Shown: positions 18,210-26,881 of the stretch, one piece after another | Position numbering within the stretch: the stretch's first letter is position 1 | How the letters are laid out: every line of letters begins with the position of its first letter | Assembly (NCBI GenBank): GCA_002794105.1 | Contig: PHFL01000049.1 | Span: forward strand, 38,226 to 102,225 | DNA: 64,000 bases | Direction of reading: 5' to 3' | DNA from: Candidatus Thermochlorobacter aerophilus | Lineage (GTDB): Bacteria; Bacteroidota; Chlorobiia; Chlorobiales; Thermochlorobacteraceae | The notes under the pieces: model-generated | The model's input: only the letters and a program-made list of their open reading frames with translations | The model's database searches: none | What the model was told of the DNA's origin: nothing | Made by a program: the position numbers and the translations under genes

Positions 18210-18995
18210 ATGCTGAAAGTTCGCCGAAGTGCACTCTACACATTCTGGTTTCGTCACTACTCACGCGCACAACTGCGAAAGCACTTCGACAAAGTACGTG
18301 TCATTGGCGCCAGAGCACTGCAAACCATGCGTCTCGACATCCCCATCATCTTTTACTGCAATCATGCCTACTGGTGGGATGGATTCTGGACGCAACTCTG
18401 CACAGAAGCCTACTTCAAACAAAACCTCTACATCATCATCGAATACAAGCAACTGGTGCGCTATCAATTCTTTACGCGATTAGGTGCTTTTTCAATCGTA
18501 CGAGAAAATCCCCGCGAAGCCTTAGAAACCATCAATTACGCCGTTGAAAAACTCACTGAACCTTCAGAAAAACAAAACGCACTGTGGATTTTCCCACAGG
18601 GCATGATTGAACATGTCGATAAGCGACCAATTGTGTTTTTCAACGGTGCTGCAAAAATTGCCGAGCGCGTCTTGGAAAAATTGCCAGCCATCTATATGTG
18701 CTCTATGGTCTCACGCATTGACTACATCGAAGAGCAAAAACCAGAACTCTTCCTATCCTTCAAGCCACCAATGTGCCTGACAAAAGAAAACTTCGTGAGT
18801 GCAAAGGCACTAACAGCAGCAATGCAGTGCCAGACAGAAGCGCATCTTGATGAACTCAAACGCCTAATTGTAGAGCGAGATTTTAAGCATGCAGAGATTT
18901 TGGTCGAGGGCGCACTGTCTATCAACCGACGTTGGGATTTGTTCAGAGCATATATCTTTGGCTGGAAGAAATGGGTCAAAACAAAAGAAGGCTAA
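18210..18995 (+). CDS. 1-acylglycerol-phosphate acyltransferase family (PlsC-like)
   Basis: A 261-residue membrane-associated acyltransferase. The HX4D motif is NHAYWWD near residue 50, followed by LGAFSIVRENPR, which corresponds to the block II/III region, and IFPQGM, the FPEG-like block. It probably acylates a lipid or glycolipid using acyl-CoA or acyl-ACP. In Chlorobiota a related acyltransferase (CruD) acylates carotenoid glucosides, so that is an alternative to phospholipid synthesis; sequence alone does not separate them. It is monocistronic, divergent from the rhodanese gene. Confidence 0.8.
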   Translation: MLKVRRSALYTFWFRHYSRAQLRKHFDKVRVIGARALQTMRLDIPIIFYCNHAYWWDGFWTQLCTEAYFKQNLYIIIEYKQLVRYQFFTRLGAFSIVRENPREALETINYAVEKLTEPSEKQNALWIFPQGMIEHVDKRPIVFFNGAAKIAERVLEKLPAIYMCSMVSRIDYIEEQKPELFLSFKPPMCLTKENFVSAKALTAAMQCQTEAHLDELKRLIVERDFKHAEILVEGALSINRRWDLFRAYIFGWKKWVKTKEG

Positions 18996-19232
18996 TGGGC
19001 TAAACACAACAGCCTTCCATACCACATTTGCATCATTGCATATCGCCTGCTTCCACACTGTACCGTTCCTGATGAGCCTTGTGCAGTATTTTTCGGAAAG
19101 TTGCGCCAAGTCATACAGAAACCAACTGCATGCAACAGCCAGCGCAAATGTTTGCAGACGTATTAACAATGTGTAACTTCCAAATCCTAAAGCAAAGAGG
19201 GCTTTTTTCAAAAAAGTTTTTCAAAGAGCACC

Positions 19233-20627
19233 ATGTGGTACGAAAGTATTCTCGATACCATTGGACACACGCCAATGGTCAAGCTCAATCGCCTTGCCAA
19301 ATCTCTGAAGCCGACAATCTTGGCAAAACTGGAGTTTATGAATCCGGGCGGGAGCATTAAAGACCGCATTGCACTGAGCATGATTGAACATGCCGAGAAA
19401 AACGGACTGATTAAACCGGGTGGCACAATTATCGAGTGGACCGCTGGCAATACTGGCATTGGGCTGGCGCTTGTTGCCAACGTGAAAGGGTACAAATGCA
19501 TCATGGTCATGCCTGACAAAGTATCGCAAGAAAAAATAGATTTGCTGCGCGCTTTAGGCTCTGAAGTCGTAATTACGCCTACCGCCGTCAAGCCAGAAGA
19601 CCCAAGGAGCTGCTACAGCGTGGCGGAACATTTGGCAAAGACCATTCCAAATTCTTACTACCCGAATCAATTCACCAATGAAGCAAATCCAGAGGTGCAC
19701 TATCGTGTGACAGCGCAGGAAATTTGGGAACAAACAGATGGCAAAGTTACGCATGTATTTGCGGCAATGGGCACAGGCGGCACAGTATCTGGCATTGCAA
19801 AACGATTGAAAGAGTATAACCCCAAAGTGAAGGTCATTGCAGTCGATGCGGTCGGTTCAGCTTACACAACATATTTCAAGACGCGGCAGATGCCTGCAGA
19901 GATTGGACTATGGAAGCTCGAAGGCATGGGCGGCTCGCGAATTCCCAAAACAGCAGACTTCGATGTGCTCGATGATGTGGTGGCAGTCAGCGATAAAGAT
20001 GCATTCATAGCAGGGCGCATGCTCTCAAAGCATGAGGCAATTTTTGCAGGAGGTTCATCTGGTGCTGCACTGCATGCTGCACTCAACTATGCTAAGCAGT
20101 TGAGCGAAACCGATGTGGTTGTGGTCATGATAACAGATACTGGCGCTCGATACCTAAGCAAAATGTATAACGACCTGTGGATGAAAGAAAACAACTTCAT
20201 GCCATCGTTAAGTGATAAATCCAAAATGACAGCAGCTGATGTCTTGGCGACTAAGAAAAGTCACACGCTCATCTTTGCCACGCCTGAAACACCGCTGTAT
20301 GAAGCCTTCGAGCTGATGAAGAAATATGAGATTTCACAAGCCCCAATCATCTCCGACGGAGCTGAGATTGGTAGCATCAGCGACAACAAGATTCTGAGCA
20401 TCTTGCTGACAGAAGCCGATGCGAAAAATAACAAGGTCATCGGCTACATGGAAAAACCTTTCCCTATTCTGCCACTTGACACACCCATTTCAAAGCTATC
20501 GGAGGAGCTCATGCGCGACAACGCAGTGCTCATCAGCAAAGGCAACGACGACTTTGAGATTATCACCAAATCTGACCTTATTGCCGCTATTACATCTTCT
20601 GATATGGATGTTCAATTAAGTTCGTAG
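19233..20627 (+). CDS. Cystathionine beta-synthase
   Basis: A PLP enzyme for transsulfuration, joining serine and homocysteine, or a close O-acetylserine sulfhydrylase relative. Residues 1-about 325 form the fold-type II catalytic domain: GHTPMVKL, PGGSIKDR (PLP lysine K43), AGNTGIGLA and the GTGGTVSGIAKRL phosphate loop. Residues about 340-460 are a pair of CBS domains (AADVLATKKSH, MEKPFPILPLDTPISKL) that bind adenosyl ligands in the family. The heme-binding N-terminus of animal enzymes is absent. A 238-bp gap upstream shows no clear regulatory site. It overlaps the convergent membrane-protein gene by 16 bp. Confidence 0.9.
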   Translation: MWYESILDTIGHTPMVKLNRLAKSLKPTILAKLEFMNPGGSIKDRIALSMIEHAEKNGLIKPGGTIIEWTAGNTGIGLALVANVKGYKCIMVMPDKVSQEKIDLLRALGSEVVITPTAVKPEDPRSCYSVAEHLAKTIPNSYYPNQFTNEANPEVHYRVTAQEIWEQTDGKVTHVFAAMGTGGTVSGIAKRLKEYNPKVKVIAVDAVGSAYTTYFKTRQMPAEIGLWKLEGMGGSRIPKTADFDVLDDVVAVSDKDAFIAGRMLSKHEAIFAGGSSGAALHAALNYAKQLSETDVVVVMITDTGARYLSKMYNDLWMKENNFMPSLSDKSKMTAADVLATKKSHTLIFATPETPLYEAFELMKKYEISQAPIISDGAEIGSISDNKILSILLTEADAKNNKVIGYMEKPFPILPLDTPISKLSEELMRDNAVLISKGNDDFEIITKSDLIAAITSSDMDVQLSS

Positions 20628-20902
20628 CGGCGAATCACAAACGTATGACGTTGAAACACCACTTGATTGAAAGAAGGCTCATGTGGTGCATGCGCTACAC
20701 TTGATTTAGTCTCAGGTTCGTCATCGAAAAAAGAAGATATGCCACCAGTGCGTGCATTGAGGTGAAGAAAACCAATTGCAACCAAGGGGGAGATACTGAC
20801 CAAAAAAAGTGGGATAGTCAGGGCAAGCAAAATCCCAGCTGGAATAGCAAAAAGGGCAATCAAGAGCATGATGCCAATAAACATGAACGTGCGTTTGAGC
20901 AT
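20612..20902 (-). CDS. Small membrane protein
   Basis: A 96-residue protein from the ATG at 20902 (MLKRTFMFIG). The first 45 residues form one or two transmembrane helices (FIGIMLLIALFAIPAGILLALTIPLFLV in pieces). The rest is soluble with a Phe/Asp-Glu segment and ends QRHTFVIRRYELN. An in-frame extension to 21163 is low-complexity and unlikely to be coding. The end overlaps the convergent cystathionine beta-synthase by 16 bp. The family is not recognised. Confidence 0.5.
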   Translation of the reverse strand: MLKRTFMFIGIMLLIALFAIPAGILLALTIPLFLVSISPLVAIGFLHLNARTGGISSFFDDEPETKSSVAHAPHEPSFNQVVFQRHTFVIRRYELN

Positions 20903-21023
20903 CCTTCGTCTCAAGTTTATGTGGAACTGAAAAGTTATCTGGGAATTGGAACTACACTGGACTGCGACAGCAGATGCACGAACTGATAGTGAAAGTAAAA
21001 CGTTTAATTTCAGTTGGGAAAGT

Positions 21024-21815
21024 CTAACGCTTCTGCGAACTATCTTGGCGCGTTGGCATCTCCTCAAAGATGTAGTTGATGAGCGTGGTGGCAAATGGAC
21101 TGTTGAGCTTCTCCAACTTTTCGTGCTGTTTGAAGGCGGCGGCACGCTGACGGGCGAGTACATAGGTTACACCAAGAGCGTAGATGATGCTATCGTTGGT
21201 CGGGTCTTTGGCTAAAATTTGCTCGTAGGCATGCACAGCGTCGGCGTAGCGCTTGGCTTTGCGGTAGGCATCCCCCAAAAGTTGATAAAGCAAGAGACTA
21301 TCGGGTTTCAACCGCAGAGCATGCTCGAAAGCTTCAATAGCATCGTGTATGGTGCTGTCAGATTTAAGGGCAACTGTACCAATCGTGCAAAAATAGTTCA
21401 AAGAATCTTTATCTACCCTAATAGCACGTAGCATCTTTATGGCTTCTTGGTGCTGACCAGCCTTGCTAAGCAAAAGACCTAAGTTCAGTTGAAGGTCAGG
21501 CAACTTAGGATTAAGGCGTAACGCCTCTTTCAGCGCCCGCACGGCATCTGCATAATACTCAAGCGCCTCATATGACATGCCCAGACTGTAGTAGGCTTCA
21601 GCAAACTTCGGATTGAGACGAATCGCCTGTTGGAAGGCTTCAACTGCTTTTTCATACTGGTCATCATTAGCATAGGCTACGCCTAAGTTGTAGTGTGCTA
21701 CAGGATTCTTGGGTTGTTTTCGCACGGCTTGAAGGGCGGCATCAAGTTCAGATTGTGCCAGTGCAGAAGCAACTGCAATGAAGTGAAAGAGGATGACAAG
21801 ACTTGCAAGTCGCAT
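21024..21815 (-). CDS. TPR-repeat protein, exported
   Basis: A 263-residue protein: signal peptide of about 21 residues (ending ASALAQ), then about six TPR repeats with the classical pattern (AHYNLGVAYANDDQYEKAVEAF, AYYSLGMSYEALEYYADAV, LYQLLGDAYRKAKRYADAV). It is probably periplasmic and used for protein-protein contacts. It is divergent from the Tat-type aminotransferase. It ends with a polar tail. No enzymatic domain was seen. Confidence 0.85.
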   Translation of the reverse strand: MRLASLVILFHFIAVASALAQSELDAALQAVRKQPKNPVAHYNLGVAYANDDQYEKAVEAFQQAIRLNPKFAEAYYSLGMSYEALEYYADAVRALKEALRLNPKLPDLQLNLGLLLSKAGQHQEAIKMLRAIRVDKDSLNYFCTIGTVALKSDSTIHDAIEAFEHALRLKPDSLLLYQLLGDAYRKAKRYADAVHAYEQILAKDPTNDSIIYALGVTYVLARQRAAAFKQHEKLEKLNSPFATTLINYIFEEMPTRQDSSQKR

Positions 21816-21937
21816 AGGCTTTTTGAAAAAAGTTTCGGAAACGCTAACATCTCGACGAAGTAAAAATCTGCAGGTTTCAACGCCACATCACCAACAAGAA
21901 CTGGGACGGCATAGTAACACAATCAAAATTTTTCAAA

Positions 21938-23284
21938 ATGCTTTTGCGCCGGAAATTTCTGAAAGATACGCTCTTAGCGGGCACAGGCCTCGTGTTTCTT
22001 TCTGGAGAGAGATTAGCCAAGTTTGCTGAAGCCATGTTGCGCTACCCAGCTGATGTGCCACCAGAGCGTGTTGCCAGCGATGAGGATTTTTGGGCAACTG
22101 TGCAGCAAGCCTTCGCTGTAGACCGAAGCATTATCAATTTCAACAATGGTGGTGTTTGCCCAAGCCCGAAAGTTGTCATGGAAGCGCTGAAAACGTACTT
22201 AGATTACTCAAACCTTGCGCCGTCCTATACCATGTGGCGCCATTTGCAGCCAAATATCGAAACTGTGCGTGAAGGCTTGGCGCGCCACTTCGGATGCTCG
22301 CCCGAAGAAATTGCCATCACGCGAAACGCCAGTGAAGCCTTGGAAACGCTGCAGTTTGGTCTCTCGCTCAGGGCTGGTGACGAAGTCATTACAACCGTGC
22401 AGGACTATCCTCGCATGATTACGGCATGGGAACAGCGTGTGCGGCGCGATGGAATTGTACTCAAAAAAGTTCGCTACCCAGTGCCCCTTATGAATCCGAA
22501 AGATTTTGTCAGCGCCATTGAAGAAGCCATCACACCACGAACGCGCGTTATTCATGTCTCGCATGTTGTGGTCTACACAGGGCAAATTTTGCCTGTGCAT
22601 GAAATTTGTCGTCTCGGCAAGGCGCGCGGCATTGAAGTCATTGTCGATGGCGCACATTCCTTTGCTCACCTGCCCTTCAAGCAAGCAGATTTGCACTGCG
22701 ACTATTTCGGCACTAGCTTGCACAAGTGGCTCTATGCACCAATTGGAACAGGAATGCTATATGTGAAAAAAGAGAAAATCAAATCAATTTGGCCGCTCTT
22801 TGCCGCACCAGAATCCATGCAAGAGGATATTCGCAAGTTTGAGGAAATCGGCACACACCCAGCTGCCATACACAATGCAATTGCGGACGCAATTGGGTTT
22901 CACGAAAATCTAGGCGTAGAGCGTAAAGCAGCACGATTGCGCTACCAGCACAGGCGCTGGATAGAGCGCCTAAGGAAATACGATAATGTAAAATTCCGAA
23001 CCAACATTGATGACGACTCACAGTGGTGTGGGCTTATCAACGTCCACATCGAGGGCACTGACCCAAATAAAGTGCAAAGCTATCTCTTCGAAAAACATCG
23101 TATCTACACTGTGGCAATTCTACCTACACCCGACATAGCACAAGCGCCAGCAAAGGGGTTTTCAGATGATTTCAGAGGCATTCGCGTCACGCCAAATGTC
23201 TATACCCGTCCCTCCGAAATTGACCGCTTTGCTGAGGCTATGGAAAGAATTGCACGTGGCGATGTCAAAGCCGTAAAACTCTAA
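21938..23284 (+). CDS. Class V PLP aminotransferase with a Tat-like signal
   Basis: A 448-residue fold-type I PLP enzyme resembling isopenicillin N epimerase/SufS-like aminotransferases. The N-terminus, MLLRRKFLKDTLLAGTGLVF, has a twin-arginine pattern (RRKFLK) and a hydrophobic stretch, so it may be exported folded. Motifs include ITRNASEAL, VDGAHSF and the SLHKW segment with the PLP-binding Lys263. It carries a C-terminal small domain with RVTPNVYTRP. The substrate is unknown. It is divergent from the TPR gene and monocistronic. Alternatively, the hydrophobic N-terminus could be uncleaved. Confidence 0.85.
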   Translation: MLLRRKFLKDTLLAGTGLVFLSGERLAKFAEAMLRYPADVPPERVASDEDFWATVQQAFAVDRSIINFNNGGVCPSPKVVMEALKTYLDYSNLAPSYTMWRHLQPNIETVREGLARHFGCSPEEIAITRNASEALETLQFGLSLRAGDEVITTVQDYPRMITAWEQRVRRDGIVLKKVRYPVPLMNPKDFVSAIEEAITPRTRVIHVSHVVVYTGQILPVHEICRLGKARGIEVIVDGAHSFAHLPFKQADLHCDYFGTSLHKWLYAPIGTGMLYVKKEKIKSIWPLFAAPESMQEDIRKFEEIGTHPAAIHNAIADAIGFHENLGVERKAARLRYQHRRWIERLRKYDNVKFRTNIDDDSQWCGLINVHIEGTDPNKVQSYLFEKHRIYTVAILPTPDIAQAPAKGFSDDFRGIRVTPNVYTRPSEIDRFAEAMERIARGDVKAVKL

Positions 23285-23314
23285 GGCAAAAGTGAGCATA
23301 GACGACGGTACTTT

Positions 23315-24025
23315 TCACCTCATATTGTGATACACAGCTTGCACATCGTCATCATCTTCCAACTTCTCGATAAGCTGCATCACATCCTTCTCTTGCTCTT
23401 CAGAAAGTTCGGTAGTGACAGTAGGAATGTATTGCAGGGCAGACATTTGTATTTCTAATCCTTTCTCCTCAAGCTTTCTCTGCATCTGAGCAAAGTCGTT
23501 AAAGCTGGTGTAAATCAATAGCTCGTCATCTTCGACGGCAAAATCTTCTGCACCATAGTCAATGAGCTCAAGCTCAAGTTCTTCAAGATTGAGATGCGTC
23601 GGCTTTGCAAGTTTGAAGACTCCCTTGCGCTCAAACATAAAACTGACTGCACCATTTTCAGCCAGTGAACCTCCGCTGCGATTAAAGTACATTCGCAAGT
23701 TGGCGACAGTGCGTGTAGGATTGTCGGTAGCAGTCTCTACAATCAAAGCTACACCATGCGGGGCATAGCCTTCATAGACAACCTCCTGGAAATCAGCTTC
23801 TTCCCGTGATGAAGCACGCTTGATGGCAGCATCAATACGGTCTTTAGGCATGTTGATGCTACGTGCATTTTGTATGGCGCGCCGAAGGCGAGGATTTGCA
23901 CTCGGGTCTGGACCGCCAAGCCGAACAGCAATTGCAATTTCACGCCCAAGCTTGGTAAAAGCTTTGGACATGCGCGCCCAGCGTGCAAACATCCTATACT
24001 TGCGCTTTTCAAAAATGCGTCCCAT
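23315..24025 (-). CDS. YebC/PmpR family regulatory protein
   Basis: A 236-residue member of the YebC/PmpR family (DNA-binding or translation-associated factor). It shows the N-terminal MGRIFEKRKYRMFARWARMSKAFTKLG segment, ARSINMPKDRIDAAIKRAS, the VYEGYAPHGVALIVE core, NPTRTVANLR and FMFERKGVF. Length is typical. The family is cytoplasmic; exact targets cannot be told. A possible promoter lies 45 bp upstream at 24070-24077. Confidence 0.95.
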   Translation of the reverse strand: MGRIFEKRKYRMFARWARMSKAFTKLGREIAIAVRLGGPDPSANPRLRRAIQNARSINMPKDRIDAAIKRASSREEADFQEVVYEGYAPHGVALIVETATDNPTRTVANLRMYFNRSGGSLAENGAVSFMFERKGVFKLAKPTHLNLEELELELIDYGAEDFAVEDDELLIYTSFNDFAQMQRKLEEKGLEIQMSALQYIPTVTTELSEEQEKDVMQLIEKLEDDDDVQAVYHNMR

Positions 24026-24069
24026 AAATCACAACCGATTTTTGGTTGAAAATTAGCGTACCTAAAGAG

Positions 24070-24077
24070 CAAAAATA
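24070..24077 (-). promoter_or_regulatory. Possible TAnnTTTG promoter box for the YebC gene
   Basis: TATTTTTG on the minus strand, 45 bp upstream of the ATG at 24025. No good -33 TTG is visible. Confidence 0.35.
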
Positions 24078-24240
24078 CAAAAGGCACAATTAAGACAGGT
24101 TTATCCAAACTGTGACAGCAACCTCGGATTTTTGAAAAAAAATTTACTTTAGCCTCTGTCTGTACTATGCTCAAAAGTCGCATGCAGTCTACGCAAACTT
24201 TAATCTTAAAGTAACTTGTTTTGTATTATCTTCGCAAGAA

Positions 24241-24642
24241 ATGTTAATCCAAAACTCAACGATACAAGTGACAATGCAAACGCCTGAGAAGACAACTGCT
24301 GTGACTGTCACTGCAAAAGATTGGCAGGAGCTACGCATGCAAATCAACGAGCTCTTTGATATTACTTTGCGCTATGCACAAATGGTCGCCAAGGAAGGGG
24401 ATAAGATATGGGATCGCGACCGACCAAAGTTTACAAAGCCTGCAAATAAGACGATTGATGAAGCGATTGCTGAGTATGAAGCACGTTTGGCAGAGTTTGA
24501 AGAAGAGCGGCGTCGTGCTTATCTGGATAATTACAACAAACTCAAAGCCGATAGTGTCGACCGTGTAGCCAGTATTGAAGAAATTGTGTCTAAAATTGCG
24601 GCACTGCACGGCATTGATTTCAAAGCCCCAATCATACAGTAG
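24241..24642 (+). CDS. Hypothetical protein with coiled-coil tendency
   Basis: A 133-residue, mainly helical protein. The middle (AIAEYEARLAEFEEERRRAYLDNYNKL) is charged and may form a coiled coil; a basic patch RDRPKFTKPANK precedes it. No signal or membrane segment. No domain was recognised. It follows a 216-bp AT-rich intergenic region that holds a near-consensus TATCTTCG box at 24227-24234. A shorter start at the Met at residue 12 is possible. Confidence 0.65.
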   Translation: MLIQNSTIQVTMQTPEKTTAVTVTAKDWQELRMQINELFDITLRYAQMVAKEGDKIWDRDRPKFTKPANKTIDEAIAEYEARLAEFEEERRRAYLDNYNKLKADSVDRVASIEEIVSKIAALHGIDFKAPIIQ

Positions 24643-24724
24643 AAGAAATTGGCGCTCATCGAAAGCGAAAACCTTAGCGAAAACATAACAAAAATTTAAC
24701 ACGATACAGGCAATCTTTAGTGCA

Positions 24725-24752
24725 TTGCACTGGATTTGTGTGCGTATATTCG
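24725..24752 (+). promoter_or_regulatory. Possible TTG-N17-TATATTCG promoter
   Basis: A TTG at 24725-24727 and TATATTCG at 24745-24752 have the spacing of a Bacteroidota -33/-7 promoter with one mismatch (C for T). It precedes the phosphatase gene starting at 24803. Confidence 0.35.
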
Positions 24753-24802
24753 CAAGGCTTCTTGAGCGAAAAACCACATGTTACAAAGTCTTTGACGCTT
24801 TT

Positions 24803-25675
24803 ATGAGTGAGCGCCAAACGATTCGCTGTATCACAATTAATACGCATCGCGGCAGAGGTCCGAAGCTATCTTATCTGCTGGCTCAAGCTTCACTTGAAGA
24901 AGCCGAGCGAATCGAACTGCTACACGACATGCGGGCATACACCTACTACATTGCTGAATGGCTCAATCAAAATCGTGACAAATACGATGTAGTAGGTTTG
25001 CAGGAAGTCTTCAGCGGCATACTCGGCTTTGGCGATAAGCTGTTTCGAAAATATCGTCAGCGCGATCACTATCGCCTGATTGCAGGCTACCGCTCTGTAA
25101 TTGCACATGGGGTTGGATTTGCAGCATTTCGCTACGAAAACTTGCTGCTATCCCAACTGCAAAAAATTGGGCAAACACAAATCAACTACCTTCTGCCCGG
25201 ACGAGTGGCATTTTTAGCAGCCTGTGGTTTTACACTTGCGCCGTTCATCTTCAATGGTCAGGTCATTTGGATTGGCAACACGCATCTACATCCCTTTAAC
25301 CCAAATGACCGTCAGAACCAAGCTCGTAGCATTGCGGCAGAGGTCAAAAAGCATGGTGATGTGCCCATACTGTTCATGGGCGACTTCAATACAGTGCCGC
25401 CAAATTGCAAAAAAAGCGGTTTCCCAGCTGGCGACAACGATGTCAATAGCTACAAAGGCGACCGCACATTTGAAATCTTAGCCGAAGCAGGGTTGTATAT
25501 GCTGAAGCATGAAGACAACGAAAACTTCTATACATATCCTACAGGTCTGCCTAACCGCACACTCGACTACATTCTTTTCTCTCACCATTGGGAAGTGGAG
25601 CGCTACGAAGTGGTCAAAACTTTTACATTTTCTGACCACTACCCAGTCTTCGGCGAATTTCGCTTGAAAGATTAA
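24803..25675 (+). CDS. Endonuclease/exonuclease/phosphatase family protein
   Basis: A 290-residue metal-dependent phosphoesterase of the EEP (DNase I-like) fold. Motifs: NTHRGRG, DVVGLQEVFSG (metal-binding Glu), GNTHLHPF, FMGDFNTVP and FSDHYPVFG. The start at 24803 (MSERQTIRC) begins just before the first strand; the longer in-frame start at 24725 lies within the possible promoter. Substrate unknown: it could be a nuclease, lipid or sugar phosphatase. No signal peptide, so likely cytoplasmic. Confidence 0.85.
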   Translation: MSERQTIRCITINTHRGRGPKLSYLLAQASLEEAERIELLHDMRAYTYYIAEWLNQNRDKYDVVGLQEVFSGILGFGDKLFRKYRQRDHYRLIAGYRSVIAHGVGFAAFRYENLLLSQLQKIGQTQINYLLPGRVAFLAACGFTLAPFIFNGQVIWIGNTHLHPFNPNDRQNQARSIAAEVKKHGDVPILFMGDFNTVPPNCKKSGFPAGDNDVNSYKGDRTFEILAEAGLYMLKHEDNENFYTYPTGLPNRTLDYILFSHHWEVERYEVVKTFTFSDHYPVFGEFRLKD

Positions 25676-25696
25676 ACTAACGCCGTAATCCAAGCC

Positions 25697-26881
25697 ATGG
25701 TAGCTGGCTTTATCCGCAACTGTGGCACAGCTACAGTTGCACTTTGTCTCTGTGTGGCAAGTCTGGGAACAGACTTAATGGCGCAGACGCGCATTGTCAT
25801 TGCCGCCGTTGGCGACCTGATGTGCCACGAATCGCAAATCAAAGAAGCATGGCACGATAGTCTCTATGTGTTTGATTCATGCTACAGCGTGATTGCTCCC
25901 CTCTTGTCTGACGCCGATATTGTAACAGGCAATTTGGAAACTGTTCATGCTGGTAAAGCCCAAATTTTTACTGGGTATCCTCGCTTCAATACGCCTGATG
26001 AATACTCTCTGGCTGCTAGGCGAGCAGGATTTAATTTTCTAACCACAGCAAACAATCATGCATACGACCGTGCCGACATTGGCATTATTCGCACACTGCA
26101 TGTATTAGATAGCTTAGGATTGGCTCACACAGGAACAAGTCCCGTCAATGATGAGCGAGCAAAACCCAAACTCTTCAACATCAGAGGTATCAAATTAGGA
26201 TGGCTGGCATACACGACATTTTGCAACGATAGCATACCGCCGGCGCACCGCAAGATGCTCAACTTATACGACACCACACACATCAAGGAGGATATTGCTT
26301 GGCTACGCAGCTTGCCCGATAGCCTACGACCTGACAAAATTTTGCTTTCCTTACACTGGGGATATGAGTATGAGTTAGAGCCACGTAACGAGCAGCGAGA
26401 GCGTGCTAAGTGGCTCTGTCAAGCTGGAATTGATTACATCTTGGGGTCGCATCCGCATGTAGTTCAGCCAACCGAGCGGCTAACGGTTGTGCGAGAAGGT
26501 GTAGCGCATGAGTGTTTTGTCATCTACTCAATGGGAAATTTTCTTTCAGGGCAGCGCACATTGCCGCGCCCGATGGGAATTGTGGTGTATCTGACACTGG
26601 AAAAAGATACGCTCAATCAGGTCAAACTGCTAAGTACAGAGTATGTGCTTACGTATGTGCATCTAAGCAAGCAGATAGTAGGAAAGAAACCCAAAGTCAG
26701 TGTGCGTACCAAAAGGCAGATATTGCCTTTGGCAGAATGGTGCGAAGGTGAAAAAGCTAAGCTCTTGCCAGTGAGCGTTGTGCAAGACATGAAAAAAATG
26801 AAGCAAGAAGTAGAAGCTCGCTTCCAAAAGGCTGACCCCTTGTTCAAGCCGCGTCGGACAGAGCTACCTATGAAATTTTAG
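25697..26881 (+). CDS. CapA family protein (poly-gamma-glutamate-synthesis-like)
   Basis: A 394-residue protein with a signal peptide (ending GTDLMAQ). It then shows the CapA metallophosphatase-like fold: AAVGDLMCH, VTGNLETVH, TTANNHAYDRA, SLHWGYEYE and GSHPHVVQPTE. CapA relatives take part in envelope polymer metabolism; the substrate here is unknown. Likely periplasmic. It starts 21 bp after the EEP phosphatase gene, so the two may share an operon. It converges with ddl, overlapping by four bases. Confidence 0.85.
   Translation: MVAGFIRNCGTATVALCLCVASLGTDLMAQTRIVIAAVGDLMCHESQIKEAWHDSLYVFDSCYSVIAPLLSDADIVTGNLETVHAGKAQIFTGYPRFNTPDEYSLAARRAGFNFLTTANNHAYDRADIGIIRTLHVLDSLGLAHTGTSPVNDERAKPKLFNIRGIKLGWLAYTTFCNDSIPPAHRKMLNLYDTTHIKEDIAWLRSLPDSLRPDKILLSLHWGYEYELEPRNEQRERAKWLCQAGIDYILGSHPHVVQPTERLTVVREGVAHECFVIYSMGNFLSGQRTLPRPMGIVVYLTLEKDTLNQVKLLSTEYVLTYVHLSKQIVGKKPKVSVRTKRQILPLAEWCEGEKAKLLPVSVVQDMKKMKQEVEARFQKADPLFKPRRTELPMKF

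Noticed and set aside
18158..18547. A frame overlapping the rhodanese promoter and the start of the acyltransferase
   Set aside because: The acyltransferase frame has clear motifs; this frame has none.
22208..22723. A 171-codon antisense frame in the aminotransferase gene
   Set aside because: Antisense to an enzyme with intact PLP motifs; no domain of its own.
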